DNA of 39,695 nucleotides, from contig CAMSTM010000011.1 of assembly GCA_947063675.1 (NCBI GenBank), forward strand, positions 1 to 39,695, in the 5' to 3' direction. The translations under genes and the position numbers were made by a program. The notes under the pieces were generated by a model. That model did no database searches and was not told the DNA's origin. It saw nothing but the letters and a program-made list of their open reading frames with translations. This DNA comes from an uncultured Lachnospiraceae bacterium. Its GTDB lineage: Bacteria; Bacillota; Clostridia; Lachnospirales; Lachnospiraceae. The first letter of the stretch is position 1, and the number at the start of each line of letters is the position of its first letter. Shown here one piece after another: positions 1-7,103 of the stretch.

Positions 1-97
1 TTCTAGTGCAGCGGACTTTTAACAGGAAGGAGGCAGTGGCATATGGCTTTTGCAACGGCCCCTTTCTTAAAATAATAAATTTACTTCCTCTAAGTAA
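1..97. other. Upstream flank with a possible 10-codon mini-ORF
   Basis: No complete gene is visible. One frame ends at a TAA at 20-22, which could be the last codons of an upstream gene, but six codons are too few to identify it. A strong ribosome-site-like sequence (GGAAGGAGG, 25-33) lies 9 bases before ATG 43, which opens a 10-codon frame (MAFATAPFLK, stop at 73-75). It sits upstream of the promoter at 98-126, so it would belong to the previous transcript. It may be chance. Confidence 0.2.
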
Positions 98-126
98 TTG
101 ACAGAAGCTAACACATTGTATACAAT
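98..126 (+). promoter_or_regulatory. Near-consensus sigma-A promoter of the citrate synthase-like gene
   Basis: The -35 box TTGACA (98-103) and the -10 box TACAAT (121-126) are separated by exactly 17 bases. Transcription would start near 133, leaving a leader of about 34 bases with the ribosome site GCGGAGG (152-158) before ATG 167. The TTG at 98 that could open a longer frame is simply the -35 box, which supports the downstream start. Confidence 0.8.
115..126. promoter_or_regulatory. Perfect palindrome ATTGTATACAAT over the -10: candidate operator
   Basis: This 12-base sequence is a perfect inverted repeat that fully contains the -10 box, so a bound dimer would block RNA polymerase. Sites of the TTGTATACAA type are typical of GntR regulators of the FadR/FCD group, and a gene for such a regulator lies one gene downstream (1670). 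The pairing of regulator and site is inference. Confidence 0.55.
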
Positions 127-166
127 TATACATGGTTTCAAACTAAAGCGAGCGGAGGACAAGGTG

Positions 167-1579
167 ATGGCTGAAGAAAACAGATTTTTTATGGACAGGC
201 CGGTGGCGTTGAACACGAAAAATAACCTGTTGGAAATCGAAGAGCATATGTATATATTGGACGATGTGAAAAAGCCCAATGTGTTCAGAAATATGTTCCC
301 GTATTCTGAAGTACCAAAGATTCCTTTTAATGACAGGATTGTACCGCATAATATGCCCAGAGATATCTGGATAACCGATACAACCTTCCGGGACGGCCAG
401 CAGTCGCGGGCGCCCTATACTACAGAGCAGATTGTGACGATTTATGATTATCTCCACCGTCTGGGAGGCCCCAACGGCATGATTCGCGCCAGTGAATTTT
501 TTCTGTACAGTAAAAAGGACAGGGATGCCGTCTATAAGTGTATGGAAAAGGGCTATCAGTTTCCGGAGGTCACAAGCTGGATACGCGCCAGCAAGGAGGA
601 TTTTAAGCTTGTCAAAGAGATTGGAATGAAGGAGACGGGTATTCTGGTGAGCTGTTCCGATTACCATATTTTCTTAAAGCTTAAAATGACCAGGCGGCAG
701 GCTATGGAACATTATTTGAGCGTGGTGAAGGAGTGTCTGGATGAGGGAATCAGCGTAAGGTGTCATCTTGAAGATATTACAAGGGCGGACATTTACGGCT
801 ATGTGGTTCCGTTTTGCCTGGAGCTGATGAAGCTGATGGAGGAGTACAGGATTCCGATTAAAGTGCGGGCCTGCGACACTATGGGATATGGCGTTAATTA
901 TCCGGGAGCGGTTATCCCAAGAAGCGTTCAGGGAATTATCTATGCCCTGCATACCCATGCCGGAGTACCCCATGAAATGATAGAGTGGCACGGACATAAT
1001 GATTTTTATAAGGCGGTGGTGAACTCTACCACGGCATGGCTGTACGGCTGCTGCGGTGTGAATACGTCTTTATTTGGTATCGGGGAGCGCACCGGCAATA
1101 CGCCGTTGGAGGCAATGGTTTTTGAGTATGCACAGCTTAAGGGTGATTTGAACGGCATGGATACGACCGTCATCACCGAGCTTGCAGAGTATTATGAAAA
1201 AGAAATCGGATACCATATTCCTGAAAGGACGCCTTTTGCCGGAAAGAATTTCAATGTCACAAGAGCCGGAATTCATGCGGACGGGCTTCTCAAAAATGAG
1301 GAAATCTATAATATTTTTGATACAGACAAGTTTTTGAACAGGCCGGTTCTGTGCGCCGTATCCAATACTTCAGGGCTTGCCGGAATTGCCCATTGGATTA
1401 ATACCTATTTCAAGCTGACCGGAGATAAGCAGCTTGACAAGGCCAGTCCTGTGGTTGCCGAAATCAAAAAATGGGTTGATAAGCAGTATGAGGACGGTAG
1501 GGTGACGGTAATCACGGACGGCGAGCTGATTTTACAGCTTGAAGAAGTATGTAAGAAATTAAATATCCCTGTAAAATGA
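167..1579 (+). CDS. (Re)-citrate synthase-like enzyme (isopropylmalate/homocitrate synthase superfamily)
   Basis: The protein (470 aa) belongs to the HMGL-like TIM-barrel Claisen-condensing family. Seen: the N-terminal motif FRDGQQ (R75, D76), the metal-binding HGHND (H275, H277) and the later GIHADGL segment typical of isopropylmalate and homocitrate synthases. It is followed by a GntR regulator and isocitrate dehydrogenase, with no leucine or lysine genes nearby. In Clostridium kluyveri a protein of this superfamily is the anaerobic (Re)-citrate synthase, which condenses acetyl-CoA with oxaloacetate, so that is the most likely role here: citrate for 2-oxoglutarate and glutamate synthesis. 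Homocitrate or isopropylmalate synthase cannot be excluded from sequence alone. The start at ATG 167 is chosen because it follows GCGGAGG and a strong promoter overlaps the longer TTG start at 98. Confidence 0.8.
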   Translation: MAEENRFFMDRPVALNTKNNLLEIEEHMYILDDVKKPNVFRNMFPYSEVPKIPFNDRIVPHNMPRDIWITDTTFRDGQQSRAPYTTEQIVTIYDYLHRLGGPNGMIRASEFFLYSKKDRDAVYKCMEKGYQFPEVTSWIRASKEDFKLVKEIGMKETGILVSCSDYHIFLKLKMTRRQAMEHYLSVVKECLDEGISVRCHLEDITRADIYGYVVPFCLELMKLMEEYRIPIKVRACDTMGYGVNYPGAVIPRSVQGIIYALHTHAGVPHEMIEWHGHNDFYKAVVNSTTAWLYGCCGVNTSLFGIGERTGNTPLEAMVFEYAQLKGDLNGMDTTVITELAEYYEKEIGYHIPERTPFAGKNFNVTRAGIHADGLLKNEEIYNIFDTDKFLNRPVLCAVSNTSGLAGIAHWINTYFKLTGDKQLDKASPVVAEIKKWVDKQYEDGRVTVITDGELILQLEEVCKKLNIPVK

Positions 1580-1580
1580 A

Positions 1581-1639
1581 AACAGCGCCAACCCGAAGCC
1601 GTACTGTGCACAGGGATTGTCCGGCTTCGGTCAGCTGTT
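1581..1639. other. Long hairpin without a T-tract between the synthase and GntR genes
   Basis: CCGAAGCCG (1593-1601) pairs perfectly with CGGCTTCGG (1622-1630), and AACAGC (1581-1586) pairs with GCTGTT (1634-1639) outside it. It is followed by an A-rich run, not T residues, so it does not look like a standard intrinsic terminator. It could protect the 3' end of the upstream message or lower read-through into the regulator gene. Confidence 0.6.
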
Positions 1640-1669
1640 AAAAAAGATTAGAAAGCATGTGAAAACAAA

Positions 1670-2353
1670 ATGAACAAATATGATTTGAAACAGGAAGTGA
1701 CTGACAAATACTCTTTGAGGGGCAGGGTATTTCATAAGCTGAGAGAAGACATTTTAAACGGAAGATATAAGGAAAATGAGGAATTAAAAGAGGTTGCCAT
1801 CGGAGAAGAACTTGGGGTGAGCCGGACGCCGGTTCGGGAAGCTTTCCGGCAGCTGGAGCTGGAGGGGCTGATACAGATTGTGCCTAATAAGGGAGCCTAT
1901 GTGACCGGCATTACGGCAAAGGATGTGAAGGACATTTATATGATACGTTCTTCCCTGGAGGGGATGTGCGCCCGGCTGGCTACGGAGCATATTACGCCGG
2001 AGCAGCTTGCGGAGATGGAGGAAAACGTTTATCTTGCCAGTTTTCATGCATCCAAAGGGCATATGGAGCAGATGGCGGAACTGGATAACAGGTTCCACCA
2101 GATTCTTTACGAGGCATGCGATTCCAAAATGTTGCAGCATCTCCTGCAGGATTTTCACCAATATGTGATAAGAATCCGCAAAAAGACGCTGTCCGCAAGA
2201 GAAAGAGGAGGCGCCTCGAATGAGGAGCACCGGAGCATTATGGAAGCAATCAAGGCCGGAAAACCACAGGAAGCGGAGCGGCTGGCCACTTGCCATGTAA
2301 ATAACGCTTATGATAATATTGTAAAAAACGGACTGTATGATTTTTTCAAATGA
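1670..2353 (+). CDS. GntR-family transcriptional regulator, FadR/FCD subgroup
   Basis: This is a 227-aa DNA-binding regulator. An N-terminal winged helix (about residues 15-80) carries the typical GVSRTPVREA recognition segment. The all-helical C-terminal FCD ligand domain retains a full set of likely metal ligands: D139, H143, H187 and H209. FCD proteins usually bind small organic acids, so a carboxylate of the citrate/2-oxoglutarate route is a reasonable ligand, though this is inferred. It lies between the citrate synthase-like gene and isocitrate dehydrogenase and is the natural candidate to bind the palindrome at 115-126. The ribosome site before ATG 1670 is weak, which suggests low expression. 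Confidence 0.9.
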   Translation: MNKYDLKQEVTDKYSLRGRVFHKLREDILNGRYKENEELKEVAIGEELGVSRTPVREAFRQLELEGLIQIVPNKGAYVTGITAKDVKDIYMIRSSLEGMCARLATEHITPEQLAEMEENVYLASFHASKGHMEQMAELDNRFHQILYEACDSKMLQHLLQDFHQYVIRIRKKTLSARERGGASNEEHRSIMEAIKAGKPQEAERLATCHVNNAYDNIVKNGLYDFFK

Positions 2354-2397
2354 CGCCGGCTATAACTAAAACTACAAAAAGGAAAGGATGAGTAAAT

Positions 2398-3606
2398 ATG
2401 GACAAGATTAAGATGACAACTCCCCTTGTGGAAATGGACGGGGACGAGATGACCAGAATCCTCTGGAAGATGATTAAGGATGAGCTCCTGCTTCCTTATA
2501 TTGATTTAAAGACAGAATATTACGACCTGGGGCTTGCTTACAGAAACGAGACAGACGACCAGGTGACAGTGGACAGTGCAGAGGCCACGAAGAAGTACGG
2601 GGTAGCCGTCAAGTGTGCGACAATTACGCCCAACGGAGCCAGAATGACAGAGTACAATTTAAAGGAAATGTGGAAAAGTCCCAACGGAACCATCAGGGCG
2701 ATTCTCGACGGCACGGTATTCCGCGCGCCCATATTGATAAAAGGGATTGTTCCCTATGTAAAAAACTGGACAAAGCCCATAACCATTGCCCGCCACGCCT
2801 ACGGGGATGTTTACAAGAATACGGAAATCAGGGTTCCGGGCAAAGGAAAAGCAGAGCTGGTGTTCACGGCGCAGGACGGCACAGAGGTAAGGGAGCTGAT
2901 TCACGAATTTGACGGTACCGGAATCCTTCAGGGCATACATAACACGGAGAAATCAATTTCAAGCTTTGCAAGGGCATGCTTTAACTATGCCATTGACACG
3001 AAGCAGGATTTGTGGTTTGCCACCAAGGACACCATTTCCAAAAAATACGACCATACCTTCAAGGATATTTTTCAGGAAATCTTTGATGCGGAATATAAGA
3101 GCAGATTTGAGGAGCTGGGCATTGAGTATTTTTATACCCTGATTGACGATGCGGTTGCCCGCGTTATCCGCTCCGAAGGCGGCTTTATCTGGGCCTGCAA
3201 GAACTATGACGGCGACGTAATGTCGGACATGGTAGCCACCGCCTACGGAGACCTTTCCATGATGACGTCCGTTCTGGTGTCGCCGGACGGCGTTTACGAA
3301 TACGAAGCGGCACATGGAACCGTACAGCGCCACTATTATAAGCATCTGAAGGGAGAAGAAACCTCCACCAATTCCATCGCAACAATTTTTGCATGGACAG
3401 GAGCTTTGAGAAAAAGAGGAGAGTTTGACAATATACCGGAGCTGTCCGCCTTTGCGGATAAGCTTGAAAAAGCCTGCATCAAAACGGTGGAGGACGGAAA
3501 GATGACAAAGAGCCTTTCCCTGATTTCCACCTGTGAAAATCCTGTGATTTTGAACAGCCTTGATTTCATTAAAGCGATTAAAGAAACTCTTGATACGCTG
3601 CTTTAA
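2398..3606 (+). CDS. icd: NADP-dependent isocitrate dehydrogenase
   Basis: The 402-aa product oxidatively decarboxylates isocitrate to 2-oxoglutarate, producing NADPH. It resembles the homodimeric, eukaryote-like NADP-IDH subfamily rather than the E. coli Icd type: it opens with [13 protein letters not shown], has the substrate loop SPNGTIR, the metal-binding segment YDGDVMSD and the cofactor segment [10 protein letters not shown] near residue 303, which in this subfamily marks NADP preference. It starts 44 bases after the GntR gene behind GGAAAGGA. With the upstream citrate synthase-like gene it makes the oxidative branch from acetyl-CoA to glutamate; an aconitase gene is not in the window. 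Confidence 0.96.
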   Translation: MDKIKMTTPLVEMDGDEMTRILWKMIKDELLLPYIDLKTEYYDLGLAYRNETDDQVTVDSAEATKKYGVAVKCATITPNGARMTEYNLKEMWKSPNGTIRAILDGTVFRAPILIKGIVPYVKNWTKPITIARHAYGDVYKNTEIRVPGKGKAELVFTAQDGTEVRELIHEFDGTGILQGIHNTEKSISSFARACFNYAIDTKQDLWFATKDTISKKYDHTFKDIFQEIFDAEYKSRFEELGIEYFYTLIDDAVARVIRSEGGFIWACKNYDGDVMSDMVATAYGDLSMMTSVLVSPDGVYEYEAAHGTVQRHYYKHLKGEETSTNSIATIFAWTGALRKRGEFDNIPELSAFADKLEKACIKTVEDGKMTKSLSLISTCENPVILNSLDFIKAIKETLDTLL

Positions 3607-3641
3607 TGATGTTTGACGGATTCTAATATTGGCATGGGGAT

Positions 3642-3670
3642 GCTCGAAGGCTGCTTTCTTGCCTTCGAGC
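3642..3670. terminator. Strong hairpin between convergent icd and the ABC-F gene
   Basis: GCTCGAAGGC (3642-3651) and GCCTTCGAGC (3661-3670) form a perfect 10-bp stem with a 9-base loop. It lies between two convergent genes, where a terminator is expected. The T-tract is short on the + side (TGTTT) and absent on the minus side, so termination may be partial or factor-assisted. Confidence 0.6.
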
Positions 3671-3724
3671 TGTTTCCGGCCGGCCCAAAACCAGCATACA
3701 GCCTCATGCGCGTAACTTCCCCCC

Positions 3725-5638
3725 TTAAACCGACAATTCTTCCCACTTCTCATAAAGGCCCAGCAATTCCCCGTTCATTTCCTCCAGATTCCCTGCCAGC
3801 TCCTGAAGCTTTGTGGCATTGGTTGTATTCTCAGGAAGCAGCATATCGTTTTCAACCCCGGCAATCCTTTTTTCCAGAGCGGCAATGGCCTCCTCGCATT
3901 TCCTTAAATCGTTTTCTCTTTTCCTGGCCTTTGCCTGCTGTTCTTTTTTCGCCTGCCAGTCCAGTTTGTTTTCGGAAGGCGCTGAATCTTTCCCGGAGGA
4001 GGGTACGCTCCATGCGGGCAGAGCCTTTGACGAAGCTTCCTTTTTTTCAAGATAATAGTCATAGTTGCCCAGATACCCTGTAAGCTTTTTCTCTTTCAGT
4101 TCCAGAATCCGGCTGGCGGTACGGTTGATAAAGTAACGGTCATGGGAAACGTATAGCACAGTTCCCTCGTAGGAATTTAAAGCGTCCTCCAGAATTTCCT
4201 TGGAGGTGATGTCCAGATGGTTTGTGGGCTCGTCCAGAATCAGGAAATTGGCTTCGGAGAGCATCAGCTTGGCAAGAGATAAGCGTCCCCGCTCCCCGCC
4301 GCTCAAATCGCCGATTCTTTTATAAACGTCGTCTCCTGTAAAAAGGAAAGCCGCAAGGGTATTTCGGATTTCCGTCTGATTCAGATACGGGTATTCATCC
4401 GAAATTTCATCAAACAGCGTTTTGTCCATATGCAGCACGTGGTGGTCCTGGTCATAATACCCGATATGTACATTGGTTCCAAGGGTGATGGTTCCGGCGT
4501 CCGCATCAAGAAGCCCGTTGATAATTTTCAGGATGGTGGTTTTTCCGGTGCCGTTGTCACCGATGACAGCCACATGCTCCCCGCGCTTTAAATCCATGTC
4601 AATATCCGAAAAAAGCTGCCGGCTGCCAAAGGACCTGGACAGCCCTTCTATATGCATGACGTCATTACCGCTGACCACTCTTGGGGTCAGAGTCATGTGG
4701 ATATCGGTGGCGGCTTCGGTGGGCTTTTCCAGAACATCCATTTTCTTTAACATCTTTTCCCGGCTTTCAGCTCTTTTAATGGACTTTTCCCGGTTAAAGG
4801 AGCGCAGCTTTTCGATAACCGCCTCCTGGTGTCTGATTTCCTGCTGCTGCTTTAAATAAGCGTTCAGGGCGGCGCTTCGAAGCTGCTCTCTTTTTACAGC
4901 ATAATCGGAATAATTGCCTGTATAGGAGGCTGCCCTCGTCTGGTCGATTTCAATAATTTTCCCTGCAATTTTATCGAGAAAATAGCGGTCATGGGACACG
5001 ATGAGTACAGCCCCTTTGTAATTTAAAAGATAGGTTTCCAGCCAGGCGATGGAGTTTAAATCCAGATGGTTGGTAGGTTCATCCAGAATAATTAAATCAG
5101 GTTTTAATAAAAGAAGTTTTCCCAGCGCAGTCCGGGTCTTTTCTCCGCCGGAAAGGGTGGCAACCTGTTTGGAAAAATCGGTTTCAGCAAACCCAAGTCC
5201 CTTTAATACGCCGGTGATTTCGCTTTTGTAGGCATAGCCGCCCGCCAGCTCAAAGGCATGGGTGAGCCGGGAATAGGCTTCCATAAGCTCCTCCAGCTTA
5301 TGGCCGGACGCCTGTTTCATGGAAAGCTCTGTTTCCCGGATTTTTTCCTCCATGGCAATTACATCCGCCTTGGCGCTTCGCATCTCGTCATAAAGAGTAT
5401 TATCGCTGTTTACGTTCTGATTCTGGGCAAGATAGCCGAAGGTTTTGCCCCTGGAGAGCGTTACAAGACCCTCGTCCGGGGCAAGCTCGCCCACGATAAT
5501 GCGCAGCAGGGTGGTTTTACCGGCGCCGTTGATTCCCACAATCGCAGCTTTTTCATAGTCCTCAATGTGAAAGGATACTCCTTTTAATATGGTTTCTTCA
5601 TTAAACGCTTTAGATATATTCTGACAGGATAAAATCAT
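3725..5638 (-). CDS. ABC-F family ATPase (ribosome-associated type)
   Basis: The product (637 aa) has two ATP-binding cassettes on one chain and no membrane segments, which defines ABC-F proteins; these act on the ribosomal exit site or translation rather than in transport. Seen: Walker A GINGAGKTT (35-43), signature LSGGEKTR and Walker B with LDEPTNHLD in domain 1; an Arg/Lys-rich coiled linker; then GDNGTGKTT, LSGGERGR and LDEPTNHLD in domain 2; and a charged C-terminal coiled coil, as in Uup/YdiF-like members. The start at 5638 is preferred because GAGGA lies 8 bases before it and overlaps the alternative ATG at 5653. It is the only minus-strand gene here. A housekeeping translation factor is likelier than an antibiotic-resistance ABC-F, but sequence alone does not settle it. 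Confidence 0.93.
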   Translation of the reverse strand: MILSCQNISKAFNEETILKGVSFHIEDYEKAAIVGINGAGKTTLLRIIVGELAPDEGLVTLSRGKTFGYLAQNQNVNSDNTLYDEMRSAKADVIAMEEKIRETELSMKQASGHKLEELMEAYSRLTHAFELAGGYAYKSEITGVLKGLGFAETDFSKQVATLSGGEKTRTALGKLLLLKPDLIILDEPTNHLDLNSIAWLETYLLNYKGAVLIVSHDRYFLDKIAGKIIEIDQTRAASYTGNYSDYAVKREQLRSAALNAYLKQQQEIRHQEAVIEKLRSFNREKSIKRAESREKMLKKMDVLEKPTEAATDIHMTLTPRVVSGNDVMHIEGLSRSFGSRQLFSDIDMDLKRGEHVAVIGDNGTGKTTILKIINGLLDADAGTITLGTNVHIGYYDQDHHVLHMDKTLFDEISDEYPYLNQTEIRNTLAAFLFTGDDVYKRIGDLSGGERGRLSLAKLMLSEANFLILDEPTNHLDITSKEILEDALNSYEGTVLYVSHDRYFINRTASRILELKEKKLTGYLGNYDYYLEKKEASSKALPAWSVPSSGKDSAPSENKLDWQAKKEQQAKARKRENDLRKCEEAIAALEKRIAGVENDMLLPENTTNATKLQELAGNLEEMNGELLGLYEKWEELSV

Positions 5639-5711
5639 AATCTCATTCCTCATTTCACAGATTAGGTATTGCAGAGCTTATCCGCTGACTGCCTTTGCAG
5701 TAACAGTTACC

Positions 5712-5740
5712 AGTTTACATACCGGAAAAGGGAATGTCAA
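5712..5740 (-). promoter_or_regulatory. Promoter of the ABC-F gene
   Basis: On the minus strand a perfect TTGACA (5740-5735) is followed after 17 bases by TAAACT (5717-5712). The leader of about 70 bases contains a small hairpin, ACTGC/GCAGT with a 4-base loop (5688-5701). It is divergent from the rex promoter and separated from its -35 by only 4 bases, so the two may affect each other. Confidence 0.65.
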
Positions 5741-5744
5741 TGAA

Positions 5745-5762
5745 TTGACATTATTTTAACAC
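5745..5762. promoter_or_regulatory. Candidate Rex box over the rex -35 and spacer
   Basis: The 18 bases TTGACATTATTTTAACAC match 10 of the 14 fixed positions of the general Rex pattern TTGTTAA-N4-TTAACAA, with the right half nearly perfect. Rex commonly represses its own operon when NAD+ exceeds NADH, and the site would block the -35 region. Binding is inferred. Confidence 0.5.
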
Positions 5763-5773
5763 TGTTATATATT
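5745..5773 (+). promoter_or_regulatory. Promoter of the rex operon
   Basis: A perfect TTGACA (5745-5750), a 17-base spacer and TATATT (5768-5773) predict a start near 5780, about 59 bases before the rex GTG. Confidence 0.75.
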
Positions 5774-5838
5774 ATTAATTAAGCATTTGTCGCAGGCAAA
5801 AGCGCTGTCTGATTAATGAAAGCAAGGAGCTGGGGTAA

Positions 5839-6480
5839 GTGGATAACAAGGAAATTTCTCAGGCTGTAATCGCGCGGCTTCCCAGGTATTTCAGATATCT
5901 GGGGGAACTTAAAAACGACGGGATTGAAAGAATCTCATCGCAGGAATTAAGCGATATTATGAAGGTGACAGCCTCGCAGATACGACAGGATTTTAATAAT
6001 TTCGGGGGGTTTGGCCAGCAGGGCTACGGTTATAAGGTAGAGTATCTCTATGAGGAAATCGGACGGATTTTAGGTCTTGATAAGACGCACAATCTGATTA
6101 TTATCGGGGCGGGAAATCTGGGGCAGGCTCTGGCCAACTATATCAACTTTGAGCGGAGAGGCTTTTTATTTTTGGGGATTTTTGATAACAACCCAAAGCT
6201 TTACGGAATGAAGACGAGAAATATGGAGGTGCGGCCCATAGAGGAAATGGAGTCTTTTATAAAGGAAAATCAAATAGATATCGCAGTGCTGACTATCCCT
6301 AAATCGGGTGCGGTGGGGGTGGCGGAGCGGCTTGTGCAGTGGGGAATCAGAGGGATTTGGAATTTTGCCCACGTGGATTTAAATGTGCCGGAAAGTATAC
6401 AGGTGGAGAATGTCCATCTGTCCGACAGTCTGATGAAGTTAATCTACAATGTCAACAGGGTAGAGGACGAGGAGGCATAA
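5839..6480 (+). CDS. rex: Redox-sensing transcriptional repressor Rex
   Basis: Rex (213 aa) is a homodimeric repressor that releases DNA when NADH rises, switching on fermentative and electron-disposal genes. Seen: an N-terminal winged helix with SQIRQDFNNFGGFGQQGYGY (the recognition region conserved in Rex), then a Rossmann domain with GAGNLGQAL for NAD(H), and the C-terminal swapped helix. The start is a GTG at 5839, placed 9 bases after AAGGAG (5824-5829). It leads an operon with the coiled-coil gene one base downstream and the NAD(P)HX repair gene after that, an arrangement that ties redox sensing to cofactor repair. Confidence 0.97.
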   Translation: MDNKEISQAVIARLPRYFRYLGELKNDGIERISSQELSDIMKVTASQIRQDFNNFGGFGQQGYGYKVEYLYEEIGRILGLDKTHNLIIIGAGNLGQALANYINFERRGFLFLGIFDNNPKLYGMKTRNMEVRPIEEMESFIKENQIDIAVLTIPKSGAVGVAERLVQWGIRGIWNFAHVDLNVPESIQVENVHLSDSLMKLIYNVNRVEDEEA

Positions 6481-6481
6481 G

Positions 6482-7102
6482 ATGGCAAGGAAGGATGATG
6501 TATTTAAGACGGCCCTTTCGGGGAAAAGAATACCGGTGCTTACACTGGACAGTAAGTGGCACCAGCTGTTTACCCAGGCAAAGCCGGACAGACGTATCAG
6601 GCGGCTGGAGGAAAAGCTGAACGAGCTGTTAAAAAGGCAGGGAAAGGCAAACACGGAAGTGAAGGAAATCAGAAAGCTGAAAAAACGCCTGATGCAGGAA
6701 ATCGTGGAAAACGCTCAGGAGGCTTCCGTGGAAAATGACGGGAAGGCACAGAAAAAGGCGGAGGATAACAAACGGCTGATTGGCGACTGCAATAAGAAAA
6801 TCGATGCCTATGAGGACGAACTGCTTTCTTTACCCAGGGAAATTGACGAAGTGAATATGGATTTGATGCTTGCCACCATGGACGTCTGCTATGACAGGCT
6901 CAAGGCAAACGAGGCGGAGATTACGGAGATTGCCAGATGGGCGGCGCAGGTAAAGGAAGAACTGAAAGAGAAGCTGGTCCGCAAGCAGGAAATGGAATCT
7001 ATGAATCAGGGGCTTTACTCTTATATGCACGATATTTTCGGAGCCGACGTGATTGATATTTTTGATATGAAATATAAAAAGGACAACGGAAAGAAAGACT
7101 AG
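6482..7102 (+). CDS. Unrecognised coiled-coil protein in the rex operon
   Basis: I do not recognise a family. The 206-aa product is soluble, very rich in Lys, Glu and Ala, and mostly predicted helix: a short N-terminal segment (about 1-35, with KRIPVLTLDSKWHQLF) is followed by two long heptad-like helices (about 37-105 and 110-180) and a C-terminal segment with MHDIFGADVIDIFDMKYKK. No membrane segment, signal peptide, cysteine cluster or nucleotide motif is seen. Its ATG is one base after the rex stop and its stop is one base before the next gene's ATG, so all three are probably made together from one message. A scaffold or partner role is possible; no function is assigned. Confidence 0.85.
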   Translation: MARKDDVFKTALSGKRIPVLTLDSKWHQLFTQAKPDRRIRRLEEKLNELLKRQGKANTEVKEIRKLKKRLMQEIVENAQEASVENDGKAQKKAEDNKRLIGDCNKKIDAYEDELLSLPREIDEVNMDLMLATMDVCYDRLKANEAEITEIARWAAQVKEELKEKLVRKQEMESMNQGLYSYMHDIFGADVIDIFDMKYKKDNGKKD

Positions 7103-7103
7103 T

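Noticed and set aside
2959-3753. A 264-codon minus-strand frame opposite icd
   Set aside because: No recognisable domain and it lies within the well-conserved icd; judged a reading shadow.
5784-5794. A Spo0A-box-like TTTGTCGCAGG in the rex leader
   Set aside because: It matches only part of the TGTCGAA core, is downstream of the promoter, and has no second copy.
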